In this document: positions 47,649 through 58,097 of the stretch, one piece after another
Numbering within the stretch: position 1 is the stretch's first letter
Layout of the letters: each line of letters opens with the position of its first letter
Assembly: GCA_900635465.1 (NCBI GenBank)
Contig: LR134135.1
Location: 372,001-436,000 of the forward strand
From: Lelliottia amnigena
GTDB lineage: Bacteria; Pseudomonadota; Gammaproteobacteria; Enterobacterales; Enterobacteriaceae
Length of the DNA stretch: 64,000 nucleotides
Direction of reading: 5' to 3'
Translations under genes and position numbers: made by a program
Notes under the pieces: model-generated
Told to the model about the DNA's origin: nothing
Databases searched by the model: none
What the model saw: the letters and a program-made list of their open reading frames with translations, nothing else

Positions 47649-49271
47649 ATGCACTGGCAGACTCATACTGTTTTTAATCAGCCGTTACCCCTTTCCAACA
47701 GTAATCTGTTTCTTTCCGATTGCGCGCTGCGTGACGCCGTCATCCGAGAGGGGGCGGAGTGGGACATGGAGCTGCTCGCCAGCATCGGCCAGCAGCTAGG
47801 CACGGCGGAATCACTGGAGCTTGGCAGGCTCGCCAATGCAAATCCCCCTGAACTTTTACGCTACAACGCCGCGGGTGAGCGGCTGGACGATGTACGTTTT
47901 CATCCGGCGTGGCATCTGCTCATGCAGGGACTGTGTGCGAATCGGGTCCATAACCTGGCGTGGGAAGATCAGGCTCGCAAGGGATCGTTTGTCGCGCGCG
48001 CGGCACGGTTCATTCTCCATGCCCAGGTGGAAGCCGGAACGCTTTGCCCAGTCACCATGACGTTTGCCGCGACGCCGTTGTTACAGCACTCCCTCCCTAA
48101 ACCTTTTCACGACTGGCTGACGCCGCTGATGAGCGATCGTTACGATCCGCATATCGCGCCTGGCGGGCAAAAACGCGGACTCCTGATCGGGATGGGAATG
48201 ACCGAAAAACAGGGCGGCTCAGATGTACTGAGCAACACCACGCGTGCCGAAAAATGCAGCGACGGCAGCTATCGGCTGGTGGGGCATAAATGGTTTTACT
48301 CAGTGCCTCAAAGCGATGCGCATCTGGTGCTGGCGCAGGCGAAAGGAGGGCTTTCATGCTTTTTCGTCCCGCGCATATTGCCTGACGGGCAGCGCAACGC
48401 TGTTCGGCTGGAACGCCTGAAAGATAAGCTCGGCAATCGCTCAAACGCCAGCAGCGAAGCGGAGTTTATGGACGCTTCCGGTTGGATTGTAGGGGAAGAG
48501 GGCGAAGGCGTACGCCAGATCCTCAAAATGGGGGGCCTGACGCGCTTTGACTGCGCGCTGGGTAGCCACGGGCTGATGCGCCGTGCGCTCTCTGTTGCGC
48601 TGTACCACGCCCACCAGCGCCAGACGTTTGGCAAAAATCTGGTCGATCAGCCGCTGATGCGCGAAGTGCTGAGCCGCATGGCGTTGCAGCTCGAAGGGCA
48701 AACCGCGCTGCTGTTCCGTCTGGCGCGTGCCTGGGATCAGCGCGAGGATCAGAAGGAAATAGCCTGGGCGCGGCTCTTTACACCCGCCGCGAAATTCAGC
48801 GTCTGCAAAGCGGGGATCCCCTTTGTGGCGGAAGCGATGGAAGTGCTGGGCGGCGCAGGCTATTGCGAAGAGAGTGAATTGCCGCGTCTTTACCGCGAAA
48901 TGCCGGTGAACAGCATCTGGGAAGGGTCGGGCAACATTATGTGCCTGGATGTTTTGCGCGTCCTGGCGAAGCAGCCTGCCATTCTCGACGTATTACAGGA
49001 GGATTTTGCCCAGGTAAAAGGGCAAGACCGACATTTTGATCGCAGCTGGCGACAACTGCTGCAAAAGCTACGTAAGCCGCAGGAGTCACAGGGGCGGGAG
49101 ATCACCCAGCAGATATTTTTGCTGGGCGCAGGCGCACAGATGCTACGGCACGCTTCGCCCCCGGTGGCGCAGGCGTGGTGCCGCATGATGCTGGATGCCC
49201 GTGGCAGCCTGGTGCTCAGCGAGCAGGTCAAAAATGACCTGCTGCTGCGCGCCACGGGACGGGTGGTTTAG
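47649..49271 (+). CDS. aidB: Acyl-CoA dehydrogenase-like alkylation response protein AidB
   Basis: A 540-residue FAD-containing DNA-binding protein of the adaptive response to alkylation (E. coli 541). It has the acyl-CoA dehydrogenase fold, with [24 protein letters not shown] and [15 protein letters not shown] typical of the AidB branch. The ATG at 47649 gives the E. coli N-terminus [12 protein letters not shown] and follows GGAGGGA. In E. coli it is induced by Ada and RpoS. Its stop overlaps that of the convergent chemoreceptor gene. Confidence 0.95.
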   Translation: MHWQTHTVFNQPLPLSNSNLFLSDCALRDAVIREGAEWDMELLASIGQQLGTAESLELGRLANANPPELLRYNAAGERLDDVRFHPAWHLLMQGLCANRVHNLAWEDQARKGSFVARAARFILHAQVEAGTLCPVTMTFAATPLLQHSLPKPFHDWLTPLMSDRYDPHIAPGGQKRGLLIGMGMTEKQGGSDVLSNTTRAEKCSDGSYRLVGHKWFYSVPQSDAHLVLAQAKGGLSCFFVPRILPDGQRNAVRLERLKDKLGNRSNASSEAEFMDASGWIVGEEGEGVRQILKMGGLTRFDCALGSHGLMRRALSVALYHAHQRQTFGKNLVDQPLMREVLSRMALQLEGQTALLFRLARAWDQREDQKEIAWARLFTPAAKFSVCKAGIPFVAEAMEVLGGAGYCEESELPRLYREMPVNSIWEGSGNIMCLDVLRVLAKQPAILDVLQEDFAQVKGQDRHFDRSWRQLLQKLRKPQESQGREITQQIFLLGAGAQMLRHASPPVAQAWCRMMLDARGSLVLSEQVKNDLLLRATGRVV

Positions 49272-51199
49272 TGTTTTAAGCGGAAAATGCTGACCACTTC
49301 AGCCAGGTGCGATCCCTTCTCACGCAGCGTTTGTGCAGTTTGCTCGCTGCGTGAAACGCGATCGGCGTTGATATGCGACGCTTCGCCAATGTGGGTCATC
49401 GCCAGGTTGACCTGATGGATGCCCGCAGATTGCTCATGTGACGCGTGGTTAATCTCGGTTACCAGCTGGTTGATGTTATCGATATGCACAATGATCGACT
49501 CCATCGCGTGCTGGGTTTGTTCGGAAAGCTGGTGGCCTTCGCTCACTTTTTTCAGCGTGTCGCCAATCAACTGCTCGATTTCTTTCACCGCGTTGGCACT
49601 GCGGGCGGCCAGCGCACGCACTTCCTGGGCGACAACGGCAAAACCTTTGCCGTGCTCACCCGCACGCGCGGCTTCCACCGCGGCGTTCAGCGCCAGAATA
49701 TTGGTCTGAAACGCAATCGATTCGATCACGCGTGTGATGTCTTCAATACGTTTCGATGCGTCGCGAATATCATCCATGGTGGCGACCGCGTTTCCGACGG
49801 TTTCGCCACCGTGATGCACGGCGCGTGAGGTCTCACCAACCAGCTGCTGCGTTTGCTCCATGTTCGCCGCATTTTGCTGCACAGTTGCCGCAAGTTGTTC
49901 CATACTCGCCGACGTTTCTTCAACGCTACTCGCCTGCTTATTTATTTGCTCAGAGATTTCTCCGGTATCGGAAGCCAGCGCGTTAGTCCCCTGGTGGATT
50001 TCACCTGCCGCTTCACGAACCTGCTGAACGATCTGCTGCAATCCAGCGCCAATGCCGTTAATCGCGCCAATCAACTGGCCGACTTCATCCTGACGTGTGA
50101 CCGGGAGTTCCGCCCGCAGATCGCCCGCGGCGTATTGACGAGCCAAATCGATGACGTCGCGCAGTGGACGGGTTAACCAGCGACGGATAATCACAACGAA
50201 CAGTGCGGCAAACAGCGCAGATAGTACGATTCCCGCCAGCAGGAAGCGATCGCGCAAGGCGTTGACGTTGGCCAGCAACACGGATTTATCCACTTCACCA
50301 ATGATCGTCCAGTTCCAGCCTGGCAACGGGGTATACGCCATTTTAAGGGTACGCCCATCGTCGCTTTGACGTTCCAGGGTGCCGGATTTTCCGCTCAGAA
50401 GCTGTTGCTGAATTTCGTTATCCCACTTCGGCAATTTTCCTTCTTCGCTAGAGTGGAACAGATACTGCCCGCGCGTTTTGCCGTTGCCGCGATCTAACAC
50501 ATAGAAATGACCGCTGTCGCCGAGGCGGCGATTCAGGATCTTTTCACGCATCACGTTCCAGGAATTCGTGATATCGACCCCGACAAAAACGATCGCAATG
50601 ACCTGGCCGCTCGCATCTTTGACCGGCTGATACTGGGTGATGTAGCGCTTACCAAACAGCAAAGCCAGACCGCGATAGACTTCGCCATTGGTCACGGAGC
50701 CAAATGCGGCGCTGGAATTATCCAGCACGGTACCGATGGCGCGATCGCCGTTTTCTTTACGCAGCGACGTCGCTACACGAATAAAGTCATTACCGCTGCG
50801 GACAAACAGGGTTGAAATCGCACCGGTACGATTCAGGAAATCATCAGAGAAGGCATTGTTTTCGTGGAGTTCGGTGTCACCCCCTTTCAGCAAAGGTGCA
50901 TTTTGCCCGTTAATGGTACGCATTTGACTGGCATCGCTGCTCAGCGGCTGGGGCAGAAATGTGCCAAAGAGTTTGGTGTAGCTCTCGACTTCTTCGCTGA
51001 GGCTGGTGTTGAACATCTGGACCATATCCACCATGCCCGTGGACTGATTATGCAGATCTTCCACCGCAAGGGCTTCGAGCTGTTGGCTGGCTTTTTGACT
51101 CAGGAGAAAGGTGAATAACAGGAAGAGCGTAGCAACGCTCGTACCGGTAAGCAGCGAAAGCTTGGTGCCCAAACCAGAACGGCGGAAAAAATTGATCAT
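49268..51199 (-). CDS. Methyl-accepting chemotaxis protein with Cache sensor domain
   Basis: A 643-residue chemoreceptor. A transmembrane helix (about 11-31), a large periplasmic Cache-type domain (about 35-285, with the GHFYVLDRG and [14 protein letters not shown] segments), a second transmembrane helix (about 315-335), HAMP, then the cytoplasmic signalling hairpin with the highly conserved [20 protein letters not shown] tip. It ends FRLKH and lacks the NWETF tail that tethers CheR and CheB, so it probably depends on other receptors for adaptation. The start at 51199 is chosen because the signal anchor begins there. A sigma-28 promoter precedes it. The ligand is unknown. Confidence 0.9.
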   Translation of the reverse strand: MINFFRRSGLGTKLSLLTGTSVATLFLLFTFLLSQKASQQLEALAVEDLHNQSTGMVDMVQMFNTSLSEEVESYTKLFGTFLPQPLSSDASQMRTINGQNAPLLKGGDTELHENNAFSDDFLNRTGAISTLFVRSGNDFIRVATSLRKENGDRAIGTVLDNSSAAFGSVTNGEVYRGLALLFGKRYITQYQPVKDASGQVIAIVFVGVDITNSWNVMREKILNRRLGDSGHFYVLDRGNGKTRGQYLFHSSEEGKLPKWDNEIQQQLLSGKSGTLERQSDDGRTLKMAYTPLPGWNWTIIGEVDKSVLLANVNALRDRFLLAGIVLSALFAALFVVIIRRWLTRPLRDVIDLARQYAAGDLRAELPVTRQDEVGQLIGAINGIGAGLQQIVQQVREAAGEIHQGTNALASDTGEISEQINKQASSVEETSASMEQLAATVQQNAANMEQTQQLVGETSRAVHHGGETVGNAVATMDDIRDASKRIEDITRVIESIAFQTNILALNAAVEAARAGEHGKGFAVVAQEVRALAARSANAVKEIEQLIGDTLKKVSEGHQLSEQTQHAMESIIVHIDNINQLVTEINHASHEQSAGIHQVNLAMTHIGEASHINADRVSRSEQTAQTLREKGSHLAEVVSIFRLKH

Positions 51200-51230
51200 A
51201 AATTGCTCATTGTCGAAAAGGTATGGCAGT

Positions 51231-51257
51231 TCAACGGCAGAGCGGGGATAACATTTA
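51231..51257 (-). promoter_or_regulatory. Sigma-28 (FliA) promoter of the Cache chemoreceptor
   Basis: Minus strand: TAAA, 15-bp spacer, GCCGTTGA, against the FliA consensus TAAA-N15-GCCGATAA. It lies 32 bp upstream of the start codon. Confidence 0.75.
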
Positions 51258-51265
51258 CCAAACTT

Positions 51266-51284
51266 ATGTAACAAAATGTTACAT
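51266..51284. promoter_or_regulatory. Perfect palindrome upstream of the chemoreceptor promoter
   Basis: ATGTAACA-AAA-TGTTACAT is an exact 8-3-8 inverted repeat lying 9 bp upstream of the sigma-28 -35 element. It is short for a terminator and has no T tract, so an operator is more likely. The regulator is unknown. Confidence 0.5.
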
Positions 51285-51332
51285 TGATGCGATGAATGAG
51301 CAACAGTCAGGGTAAACGATTTGTAGAAATAG

Positions 51333-51360
51333 AAAAGCCACTAATATTAAGTGGCTTTTA
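51333..51360. terminator. Terminator-like hairpin between chemoreceptor and yjfN
   Basis: AAAAGCCACT-AATATTA-AGTGGCTTTTA, a 10-bp stem with A and T runs on both sides. It lies just after the yjfN stop, so it most likely ends yjfN on the minus strand. Confidence 0.75.
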
Positions 51361-51370
51361 TGGACGGGCT

Positions 51371-51646
51371 TCAGGTGTAGAGAATAGCTTGCACTCGCCA
51401 CTGGTCGGCATGTCGGTCCTCCTGCATCTGGACGATGCGATACCAGGAAGCACCTTGCTCATCCGCTTTTAAGGCAATCACACGTTCAACATCTTGCGGG
51501 CTCCCTGAAATGTTAGTCACGGAGATCAGACCCATTTCATTTAAGCCTGTGACGCAATCCGCACTGGCAAATTCCGCTGACTGCGCGGTGGTGCTCATCA
51601 GTCCCGCTGAGAGCAGCAGTGAGGTCAAAGCAAGAGATCGTTTCAT
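51371..51646 (-). CDS. yjfN: YdgH/BhsA-family small periplasmic protein YjfN
   Basis: A 91-residue secreted protein (signal peptide about 1-23, ending at AQSAEFA). The mature part is a DUF1471/BhsA-like domain (LISVTNISGSPQDVERVIALKADEQGASWYRIVQM...WRVQAILY) almost identical to E. coli YjfN. In E. coli YjfN has been reported as a DegP protease activator. The start at 51646 follows GGAG at good spacing and gives the E. coli length. Confidence 0.9.
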   Translation of the reverse strand: MKRSLALTSLLLSAGLMSTTAQSAEFASADCVTGLNEMGLISVTNISGSPQDVERVIALKADEQGASWYRIVQMQEDRHADQWRVQAILYT

Positions 51647-51794
51647 TGTCAGCTCCATTTCACATGTCTCCGGTATCCGCCGGGCAATCCTTCGCAAATA
51701 AACTCACTTCCTATGTCACAGGCATGGAGTTTATTGTGGACAGGAAAACGTCTATGGACGCAAAGCAGTGTAAATGTCGTTTAAATGCTGACAG

Positions 51795-52103
51795 TTATTT
51801 GCGGTACAAAATGGCTTGTGAGTACCACTGTCCCGTTATGATTGTTTCATCAATCATAATGATGACGTAATAATCTGCTTTCGCAGCGACAGCTTTGGCT
51901 TTTATTTCATCCTCTGCATCCGCCGGTGAACCGCGAACTAACGCACTGACGGTACCCAGTCGTTGTAATCCTTCGGTCTGATTACGGCGAATTTCCTGAG
52001 GATGATCGGTAGCCGCGGGAGCGGGTTGCGGTGTGCCTTGCAACGCGCTACAGCCCATTAATAGCGACACCAGCAATAAAGCAGCGAACCTGCGCATAAC
52101 CAT
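51795..52103 (-). CDS. bsmA: Biofilm/peroxide stress lipoprotein BsmA (YjfO)
   Basis: A 102-residue lipoprotein with a signal peptide and lipobox LLMG-C (Cys18), then a DUF1471 domain (GLQRLGTVSALVRGSPADAEDEIKAKAVAAKADYYVIIMIDETI...WYSQAILYRK) matching E. coli BsmA. The start at 52103 follows AGGA by about 8 bp; an ATG two codons later is also possible. Same fold family as yjfN and yjfY nearby. Confidence 0.9.
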   Translation of the reverse strand: MVMRRFAALLLVSLLMGCSALQGTPQPAPAATDHPQEIRRNQTEGLQRLGTVSALVRGSPADAEDEIKAKAVAAKADYYVIIMIDETIITGQWYSQAILYRK

Positions 52104-52263
52104 ATCTCGTTTCCTGATAGTCATAGTGTAGATGTCTGCGAATTTCCTTTTGGGGGAATGTTCCCAAACTGTTATCTGTGACGTAAATTTCGAATGAAAA
52201 TGTCGTGAAAGCGTAATCCAGTTCTCAACATTATGAATCACCCATCAGACAAGAGGATCGACC

Positions 52264-52989
52264 ATGATTGAACTCACAACGCAGCGGCTTGGCGAACACG
52301 AAATTCTACACGCTTTTCCGGCGGGAATGCGTGAGCAGCCGTTGCCGGTTGTTATTTTTTATCATGGCTTTACGTCATCAAAACTGGTGTACAGCTATTT
52401 TGCTGTGGCATTGGCGCAGGCAGGCTTTCGGGTCGTGATGCCTGATGCTCCCGATCATGGCGCGCGATATTCAGGTGATGAACAGACGCGATTGGGCCAG
52501 TTCTGGCCCATTCTGCACGGCAATCTGCTGGAGTTCAGCGGATTACGTGATGCGGTGTATCAGGCGGGGTGGGTTGCTGATGACCGACTGGCCGTTGCCG
52601 GAGCATCAATGGGTGGCATGACTGCCTTGGGCATCATGACGCGTTACCCGGAAGTGAAATGCGTCGCGAGCCTGATGGGATCGGGCTTTTTCACCACGCT
52701 TGCTCACACGCTTTTTCCGCCGACGGGTGATGTTGACGCGATGGTTTCTCAACTCACTGACTGGGAGGTCACGCATGCGCTGCCGCGTCTGGCCGATCGC
52801 CCACTGCTGCTCTGGCATGGCGAAGCGGATGACGTCGTACCTGCTGGCGAGACGTTCCGTTTGCAGCAAGCCTTGATTCGCGATGGGCTGGATAAAAATC
52901 TAACGTGTTTGTGGGAAGCGGGTGTTAAGCATCGCATCACACCCACGGCGCTGGATGCCACGGTTGCGTTCTTCCAAAAGCATCTTTAA
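52264..52989 (+). CDS. yjfP: Alpha/beta-hydrolase esterase YjfP
   Basis: A 241-residue cytoplasmic alpha/beta hydrolase (E. coli 249). The nucleophile elbow GASMGG lies at about residues 112-117; the oxyanion region FYHGFTSS is near residue 35; an aspartate in DDVVP and a histidine in VKHRITP complete the likely triad. E. coli YjfP shows carboxylesterase activity; its natural substrate is unknown. It is divergent from bsmA. A few residues are missing between the lid region and ...LTDWEVTHALPRL relative to E. coli. Confidence 0.92.
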   Translation: MIELTTQRLGEHEILHAFPAGMREQPLPVVIFYHGFTSSKLVYSYFAVALAQAGFRVVMPDAPDHGARYSGDEQTRLGQFWPILHGNLLEFSGLRDAVYQAGWVADDRLAVAGASMGGMTALGIMTRYPEVKCVASLMGSGFFTTLAHTLFPPTGDVDAMVSQLTDWEVTHALPRLADRPLLLWHGEADDVVPAGETFRLQQALIRDGLDKNLTCLWEAGVKHRITPTALDATVAFFQKHL

Positions 52990-53015
52990 AAGCGCGGGTT
53001 TGACGCCATGGGCGC

Positions 53016-53042
53016 AAAAAAAAAAGCCCCCGGGCAGGGGGC
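53016..53042 (-). terminator. Terminator after yjfY
   Basis: On the minus strand: GCCCCCTGCCCGGGGGC followed by ten T. It lies 57 bp beyond the yjfY stop and just after the convergent yjfP. Confidence 0.9.
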
Positions 53043-53098
53043 AAGTCAAACTAGGACTATGTTCTCGTTTTTGGCTTTCCTGGTGCTAACGTTAAGTC

Positions 53099-53374
53099 TT
53101 ATCGGTAGATATCTGCGCTTGCATGCATATTGCCGTTGCTACCGGGTTCGCGTGTTAAAACTACATGGTAATACGCCGCACCCTGTGCGTCGGTCTCTTC
53201 ATTAAGCGCCTGATCTGCTTCACTTTCAGTGGCGAAATTATGATTAATGTAAATCACGCCTAAGCTGTGCACATCATCCATATTTTTAGCCTGTTGGCTG
53301 TCTACTTTGATGGCTGCCATCGCGTTTGTACTCAGCACAAGCGCAGCCAAAATGACTATTGCGATGTTTTTCAT
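53099..53374 (-). CDS. yjfY: YdgH/BhsA-family small periplasmic protein YjfY
   Basis: A 91-residue secreted protein with a signal peptide (about 1-21, ending NAMA), then a DUF1471 domain (KNMDDVHSLGVIYINHNFATESEADQALNEETDAQGAAYYHVVL) nearly identical to E. coli YjfY. Function unknown. The start at 53374 follows GTGGAG. Third member of this fold family within 2 kb. Confidence 0.9.
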   Translation of the reverse strand: MKNIAIVILAALVLSTNAMAAIKVDSQQAKNMDDVHSLGVIYINHNFATESEADQALNEETDAQGAAYYHVVLTREPGSNGNMHASADIYR

Positions 53375-53587
53375 GATCTGTACTCCACGACAACATGCTG
53401 TTTGCGGTTTTGCCTCTCCTGTCGTGTCTGGATGGGGTCTGATTAAAGTGTAATCGCTTATCTGGCGGGAAATCGCGACCATTTCTGATGCTGTTGTTCA
53501 AAAAAATGGCGCTTTCAGATGTGATTAATTTTAAATCATCCACTTAGACTGGCTTTACGCTTTGTGCGAATTAATTGTGCATTCAGC

Positions 53588-53616
53588 TTGAGTTTATGGG
53601 GCTTCGCAATTAGAAT
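53588..53616 (+). promoter_or_regulatory. Promoter of the rpsF-priB-rpsR-rplI operon
   Basis: TTGAGT (-35), 17-bp spacer, TAGAAT (-10), then a GC-rich discriminator (GGCGCG) as expected for a growth-rate-controlled ribosomal operon. It lies 101 bp before rpsF. The rest of the 342-bp gap (53375-53716) holds the leader hairpin described separately and nothing else I recognise. Confidence 0.8.
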
Positions 53617-53656
53617 GGCGCGTCAATTTTTCAGCCGACCTTTAACAACGTTCCTT

Positions 53657-53691
53657 GCCTCCATGGGCCTCGGCTGACCCAGACAGGAGGC
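53657..53691 (+). promoter_or_regulatory. Leader hairpin of rpsF, possible S6:S18-binding site
   Basis: GCCTCC...GGAGGC as an outer stem, with an inner GGG/CCC stem and an apical loop CCTCGGCTGA. It lies 25 bp upstream of rpsF in the transcribed leader. Many bacteria have a conserved S6:S18 autoregulatory RNA here; the shape and place fit but I cannot verify the consensus. Confidence 0.45.
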
Positions 53692-53698
53692 TGAATAA

Positions 53699-54112
<414 letters not shown>

Positions 54113-54118
54113 TTTCTG

Positions 54119-54665
<547 letters not shown>

Positions 54666-54694
54666 TCGGGCACAGTCCATTAATACGACTTTAA

Positions 54695-55156
<462 letters not shown>

Positions 55157-55178
55157 TTTATTACTGAGTTAGCGTAAA

Positions 55179-55205
55179 AGCGCCGGCCTTGTGCCGGCGT
55201 TTTGC
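55179..55205 (+). terminator. rplI: Terminator after rplI
   Basis: CGCCGGC-CTTGT-GCCGGCG followed by TTTTGCTTTTT, 25 bp after the rplI stop. Confidence 0.9.
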
Positions 55206-55308
55206 TTTTTGTCTCACCGCACCTCTCACAACTCTCCCTATAGGGTAGCAATTGCTGCCGCAATCTCTGATAATAAATTGAAACGTCATTTTATTTTTGA
55301 GATTCGCC

Positions 55309-56246
55309 ATGAACTCCGCTCCGCCTGTGCCCGTTTTTGCCCGTAAAAATGTTGCTTATGCTTGCGCGACGCTCTGTTGTCTGCTGTGGGGTAGCTCTTA
55401 TCCGGCAATAAAAAGCGGGTATGAACTCTTCCAGATAGCCACCGACGACATCCCGTCAAAAGTCGTATTCGCAGGGTATCGTTTTCTCTTTGCTGGCCTG
55501 TTGTTGCTGATTTTGCGCTTGCCCAGCGTAAACCCATCGCCAGACTCACGCCGCGGCAATTTGGGCAACTGTCCCTGCTGGGGCTGACGCAAACCACGAT
55601 TCAGTACACGTTCTTTTATATTGGTCTTGCGTATACCACGGGTGTGAAAGGTTCAATCATGAACGCCACCGGGACTTTTTTCAGCGTCCTGCTGGCACAC
55701 TTTATCTACCAAAACGACAAGCTCAGCTATAACAAAACCATTGGCTGTATTCTGGGGTTTGCGGGCGTGATGCTGGTGAACTTCAACAGTGGATTGATGG
55801 ATTTTAGCTTTGTCTGGAACGGCGATGGCTTTGTGATTCTGGCCGCCTTTATCCTCTCTGCCGCCACGTTGTACGGGAAACGTATCTCTCAAACGGTCGA
55901 TCCGACCGTGATGACCGGCTGGCAACTGGCGATTGGCGGACTGGTGCTGGTTGTGGGCGGCTACTCGACGGGCGGAACGCTGGAAGTACACAGCATTGAG
56001 GCCGTCGCGATTTTGGGTTACCTGACGCTGTTATCGTCAGTCGCTTTTGCGCTGTGGAGTGTGCTGTTGAAAGTTAACCGCGTCAGCATGATCGCCCCAT
56101 TCAACTTTGTCGTACCGGTGGCCGGGACGGTGCTGTCCGCTATTTTCCTGGGCGAAAACATTCTGGACATCAAATATGCCATCGCGCTGGTACTGGTGTG
56201 TTCAGGGATCTGGTGGGTGAATAAGGTCAGTAAAAAAACAGTCTAA
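55309..56246 (+). pseudogene. DMT-superfamily (EamA) exporter, frameshifted
   Basis: A ten-helix drug/metabolite transporter. The ATG at 55309 opens NSAPPVPVFARKNVAYACATLCCLLWGSSYPAIKSGYEL. At 55511-55514 a run of four T appears one short: the expected LLLIFALAQRKPIARLTP becomes an out-of-frame end at 55587. The second frame, from ALAQRKPIARL through TQTTIQYTFFYIGLAYTTGVKGSIMNATGTFFS to the end, is intact. Adding one T gives 312 residues, normal for the family. It is lineage-specific at this place between rplI and ytfB. The substrate is unknown. As read, the N-terminal three helices are cut from the rest. Confidence 0.83.
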
Positions 56247-56253
56247 AAAGTCT

Positions 56254-56279
56254 GCCCGGTGAACGTCACGTCACCGGGC
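56254..56279 (-). terminator. Terminator after ytfB
   Basis: GCCCGGTGA-ACGTCACG-TCACCGGGC, with T5 downstream on the minus strand (AGACTTTTTAGAC). It lies between the convergent DMT gene and ytfB and suits ytfB best. Confidence 0.75.
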
Positions 56280-56285
56280 GGAGAA

Positions 56286-56918
56286 TTATTTCGCGCGAAT
56301 AAAACTGCCGTCAGTCTGGCGAGTGAACAACACCTGTTCGCCATTTCCGGTATCAATCGTCAAACCCGTCACCACGCCGCTGGCATTCTGGCGAATCTGC
56401 ACCATCTGACCGTTTTGTAAATTGCTAAGCGGTTTCCCTGCACCTTCTACTTGCACCATGGAATAGACATCAGTCGGTGGCAAATTGTGGTCGCGGAACA
56501 ACTGCGCCATTGTTTTCCCAGGCTCAACGCGATACGAACGCCATTGCTGTTCGATACCCGAAGGTTGCTGGGCCTGTGGTGCGGCTACTTGTTCCTGAGG
56601 CTGTTCGTCCTGGATTGGTTCAGGCTCTACCGGCGCAACTTGGCCGGGATCGTTTGACGGCGTCACCAGCTGTGTCTGCATGGGCTGCTGATCGCGTTGT
56701 GGTTGTGATTGCGACTGGATATCCAGCTGCGCGTTGCGACTCGCTGGTACGGTATCGCTGTCATCGCCAGAAGGAAGCAGGAAGCCTACCACCACCAGCA
56801 GGGCGGCAATGATGATGCCTCTGCGATGGAGGTTCGGCAGCGGGTCCATGATGCGAAAATTATCTGGCGCATGCCAGATTTTCGCCAGGGTAGGTTTCAG
56901 TTCAAATCGCCCGGGCAT
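56286..56918 (-). CDS. ytfB: OapA-family cell-division protein YtfB
   Basis: A 210-residue inner-membrane protein (E. coli 212). A cytoplasmic N-terminus (MPGRFELKPTLAKIWHAPDN), one membrane helix at about residues 33-48 (IIIAALLVVVGFLL), a proline- and glutamine-rich periplasmic linker, and a C-terminal LysM-like OapA domain (WRSYRVEPGKTMAQLFRDHNLPPTDVYSM). E. coli YtfB binds glycan strands and localises to the division site. Divergent from fklB. Confidence 0.92.
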   Translation of the reverse strand: MPGRFELKPTLAKIWHAPDNFRIMDPLPNLHRRGIIIAALLVVVGFLLPSGDDSDTVPASRNAQLDIQSQSQPQRDQQPMQTQLVTPSNDPGQVAPVEPEPIQDEQPQEQVAAPQAQQPSGIEQQWRSYRVEPGKTMAQLFRDHNLPPTDVYSMVQVEGAGKPLSNLQNGQMVQIRQNASGVVTGLTIDTGNGEQVLFTRQTDGSFIRAK

Positions 56919-57171
56919 GGCTCTCCTCCTGCTCCGCGTCTTTTACCCGTCATCCACGGGTCGATATCCTGTCTCAGAAGTATAGTTCGCTAACTGCCTG
57001 AATGGCGTAGCAAAGCCGCCTTCACTGTCCCACGTTTGGGAAAAATCCTGGTAAGCCCTATTGTTTCTGTTTCGCGGCGGTTTGTCATCTTAACTTAAGA
57101 CAAAGTTTTACCCGTAAGGGCGTGGCTGCTATGCTGCCCGCTACTTTAAATGTGATGGAAGGAAACCCCCC

Positions 57172-57792
57172 ATGACCACCCCGACTTTTGACACTATCGA
57201 AGCGCAGGCAAGCTACGGTATCGGTTTGCAGGTAGGACAGCAGTTGAGCGAATCCGGCCTGGAAGGACTGTTACCTGAAGCGCTGGTGGCGGGTATCGCT
57301 GACGCGCTGGAAGGCAAACAGCCGGCAGTGCCAGTCGACGTTGTTCATCGCGCACTGCGTGAAATTCACGAGCGTGCTGATGCCGTTCGTCGCGAGCGTT
57401 TTGAAGAAATGGCGGCTGACGGCGTGAAATATCTCGAAGAAAACCGTGAGCGCGAAGGCGTGAACATCACCGAATCTGGCCTGCAGTTCCGCGTGATCAC
57501 TCAAGGTGAAGGCGCAATCCCGGCTCGCAGCAACCACGTTCGCGTGCACTACACCGGTAAACTGATCGACGGTACCGTGTTCGATAGCTCCGTTGCGCGT
57601 GGCGAGCCGGCTGAATTCCCGGTTAACGGCGTGATTCCTGGCTGGATCGAAGCGCTAACCCTGATGCCTGTTGGCTCTAAATGGGAACTGACGATCCCAC
57701 AAAACCTGGCATACGGTGAGCGTGGCGCGGGTGCCTCTATCCCACCATTCAGCACCCTGGTATTTGAAGTCGAGTTGCTGGAAATCCTGTAA
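57172..57792 (+). CDS. fklB: FKBP-type peptidyl-prolyl isomerase FklB
   Basis: A 206-residue dimeric isomerase (FKBP22), the same length as E. coli. The N-terminal helical dimerisation domain (about 1-90) is followed by the FKBP catalytic domain ([18 protein letters not shown]...[21 protein letters not shown]...[23 protein letters not shown]). The ATG at 57172 follows GGAAGGAAA. Confidence 0.96.
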   Translation: MTTPTFDTIEAQASYGIGLQVGQQLSESGLEGLLPEALVAGIADALEGKQPAVPVDVVHRALREIHERADAVRRERFEEMAADGVKYLEENREREGVNITESGLQFRVITQGEGAIPARSNHVRVHYTGKLIDGTVFDSSVARGEPAEFPVNGVIPGWIEALTLMPVGSKWELTIPQNLAYGERGAGASIPPFSTLVFEVELLEIL

Positions 57793-58097
57793 TCGACGTG
57801 CATTTCCTCTTCCGCTTTGGGAGAGGAAATGCGTGATAAAACCTAAAGTTACAGCGATATCAACATTTTATTTTGCATATGCACACTTTGCGTGTATTTT
57901 TGTGAGCTGTTTTGCATTGTACAAGTGATATGACACTCACTTTAAACATATTGTTAACATAATATCTAATTCACAGTATTCATCCTGCCGATTCTTACCT
58001 ACTATCGACGAGTCCTTGTATAGGGATCGTTGCATTTTGACGTCATTAAAGGCCAGAAGAGCCTAAACAACACAGACAGGTACAACAGGAAAATCAC
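57793..58097. other. Intergenic region between fklB and cycA
   Basis: A 305-bp gap. At 57800-57832 is a strong inverted repeat, GCATTTCCTCT/AGAGGAAATGC around a CTTCCGCTTTGGG centre; it may end fklB transcription although no T tract follows. The rest is AT-rich leader of cycA; in E. coli the cycA leader is a GcvB small-RNA target. I see no open frame, tRNA or clear operator. Confidence 0.5.
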
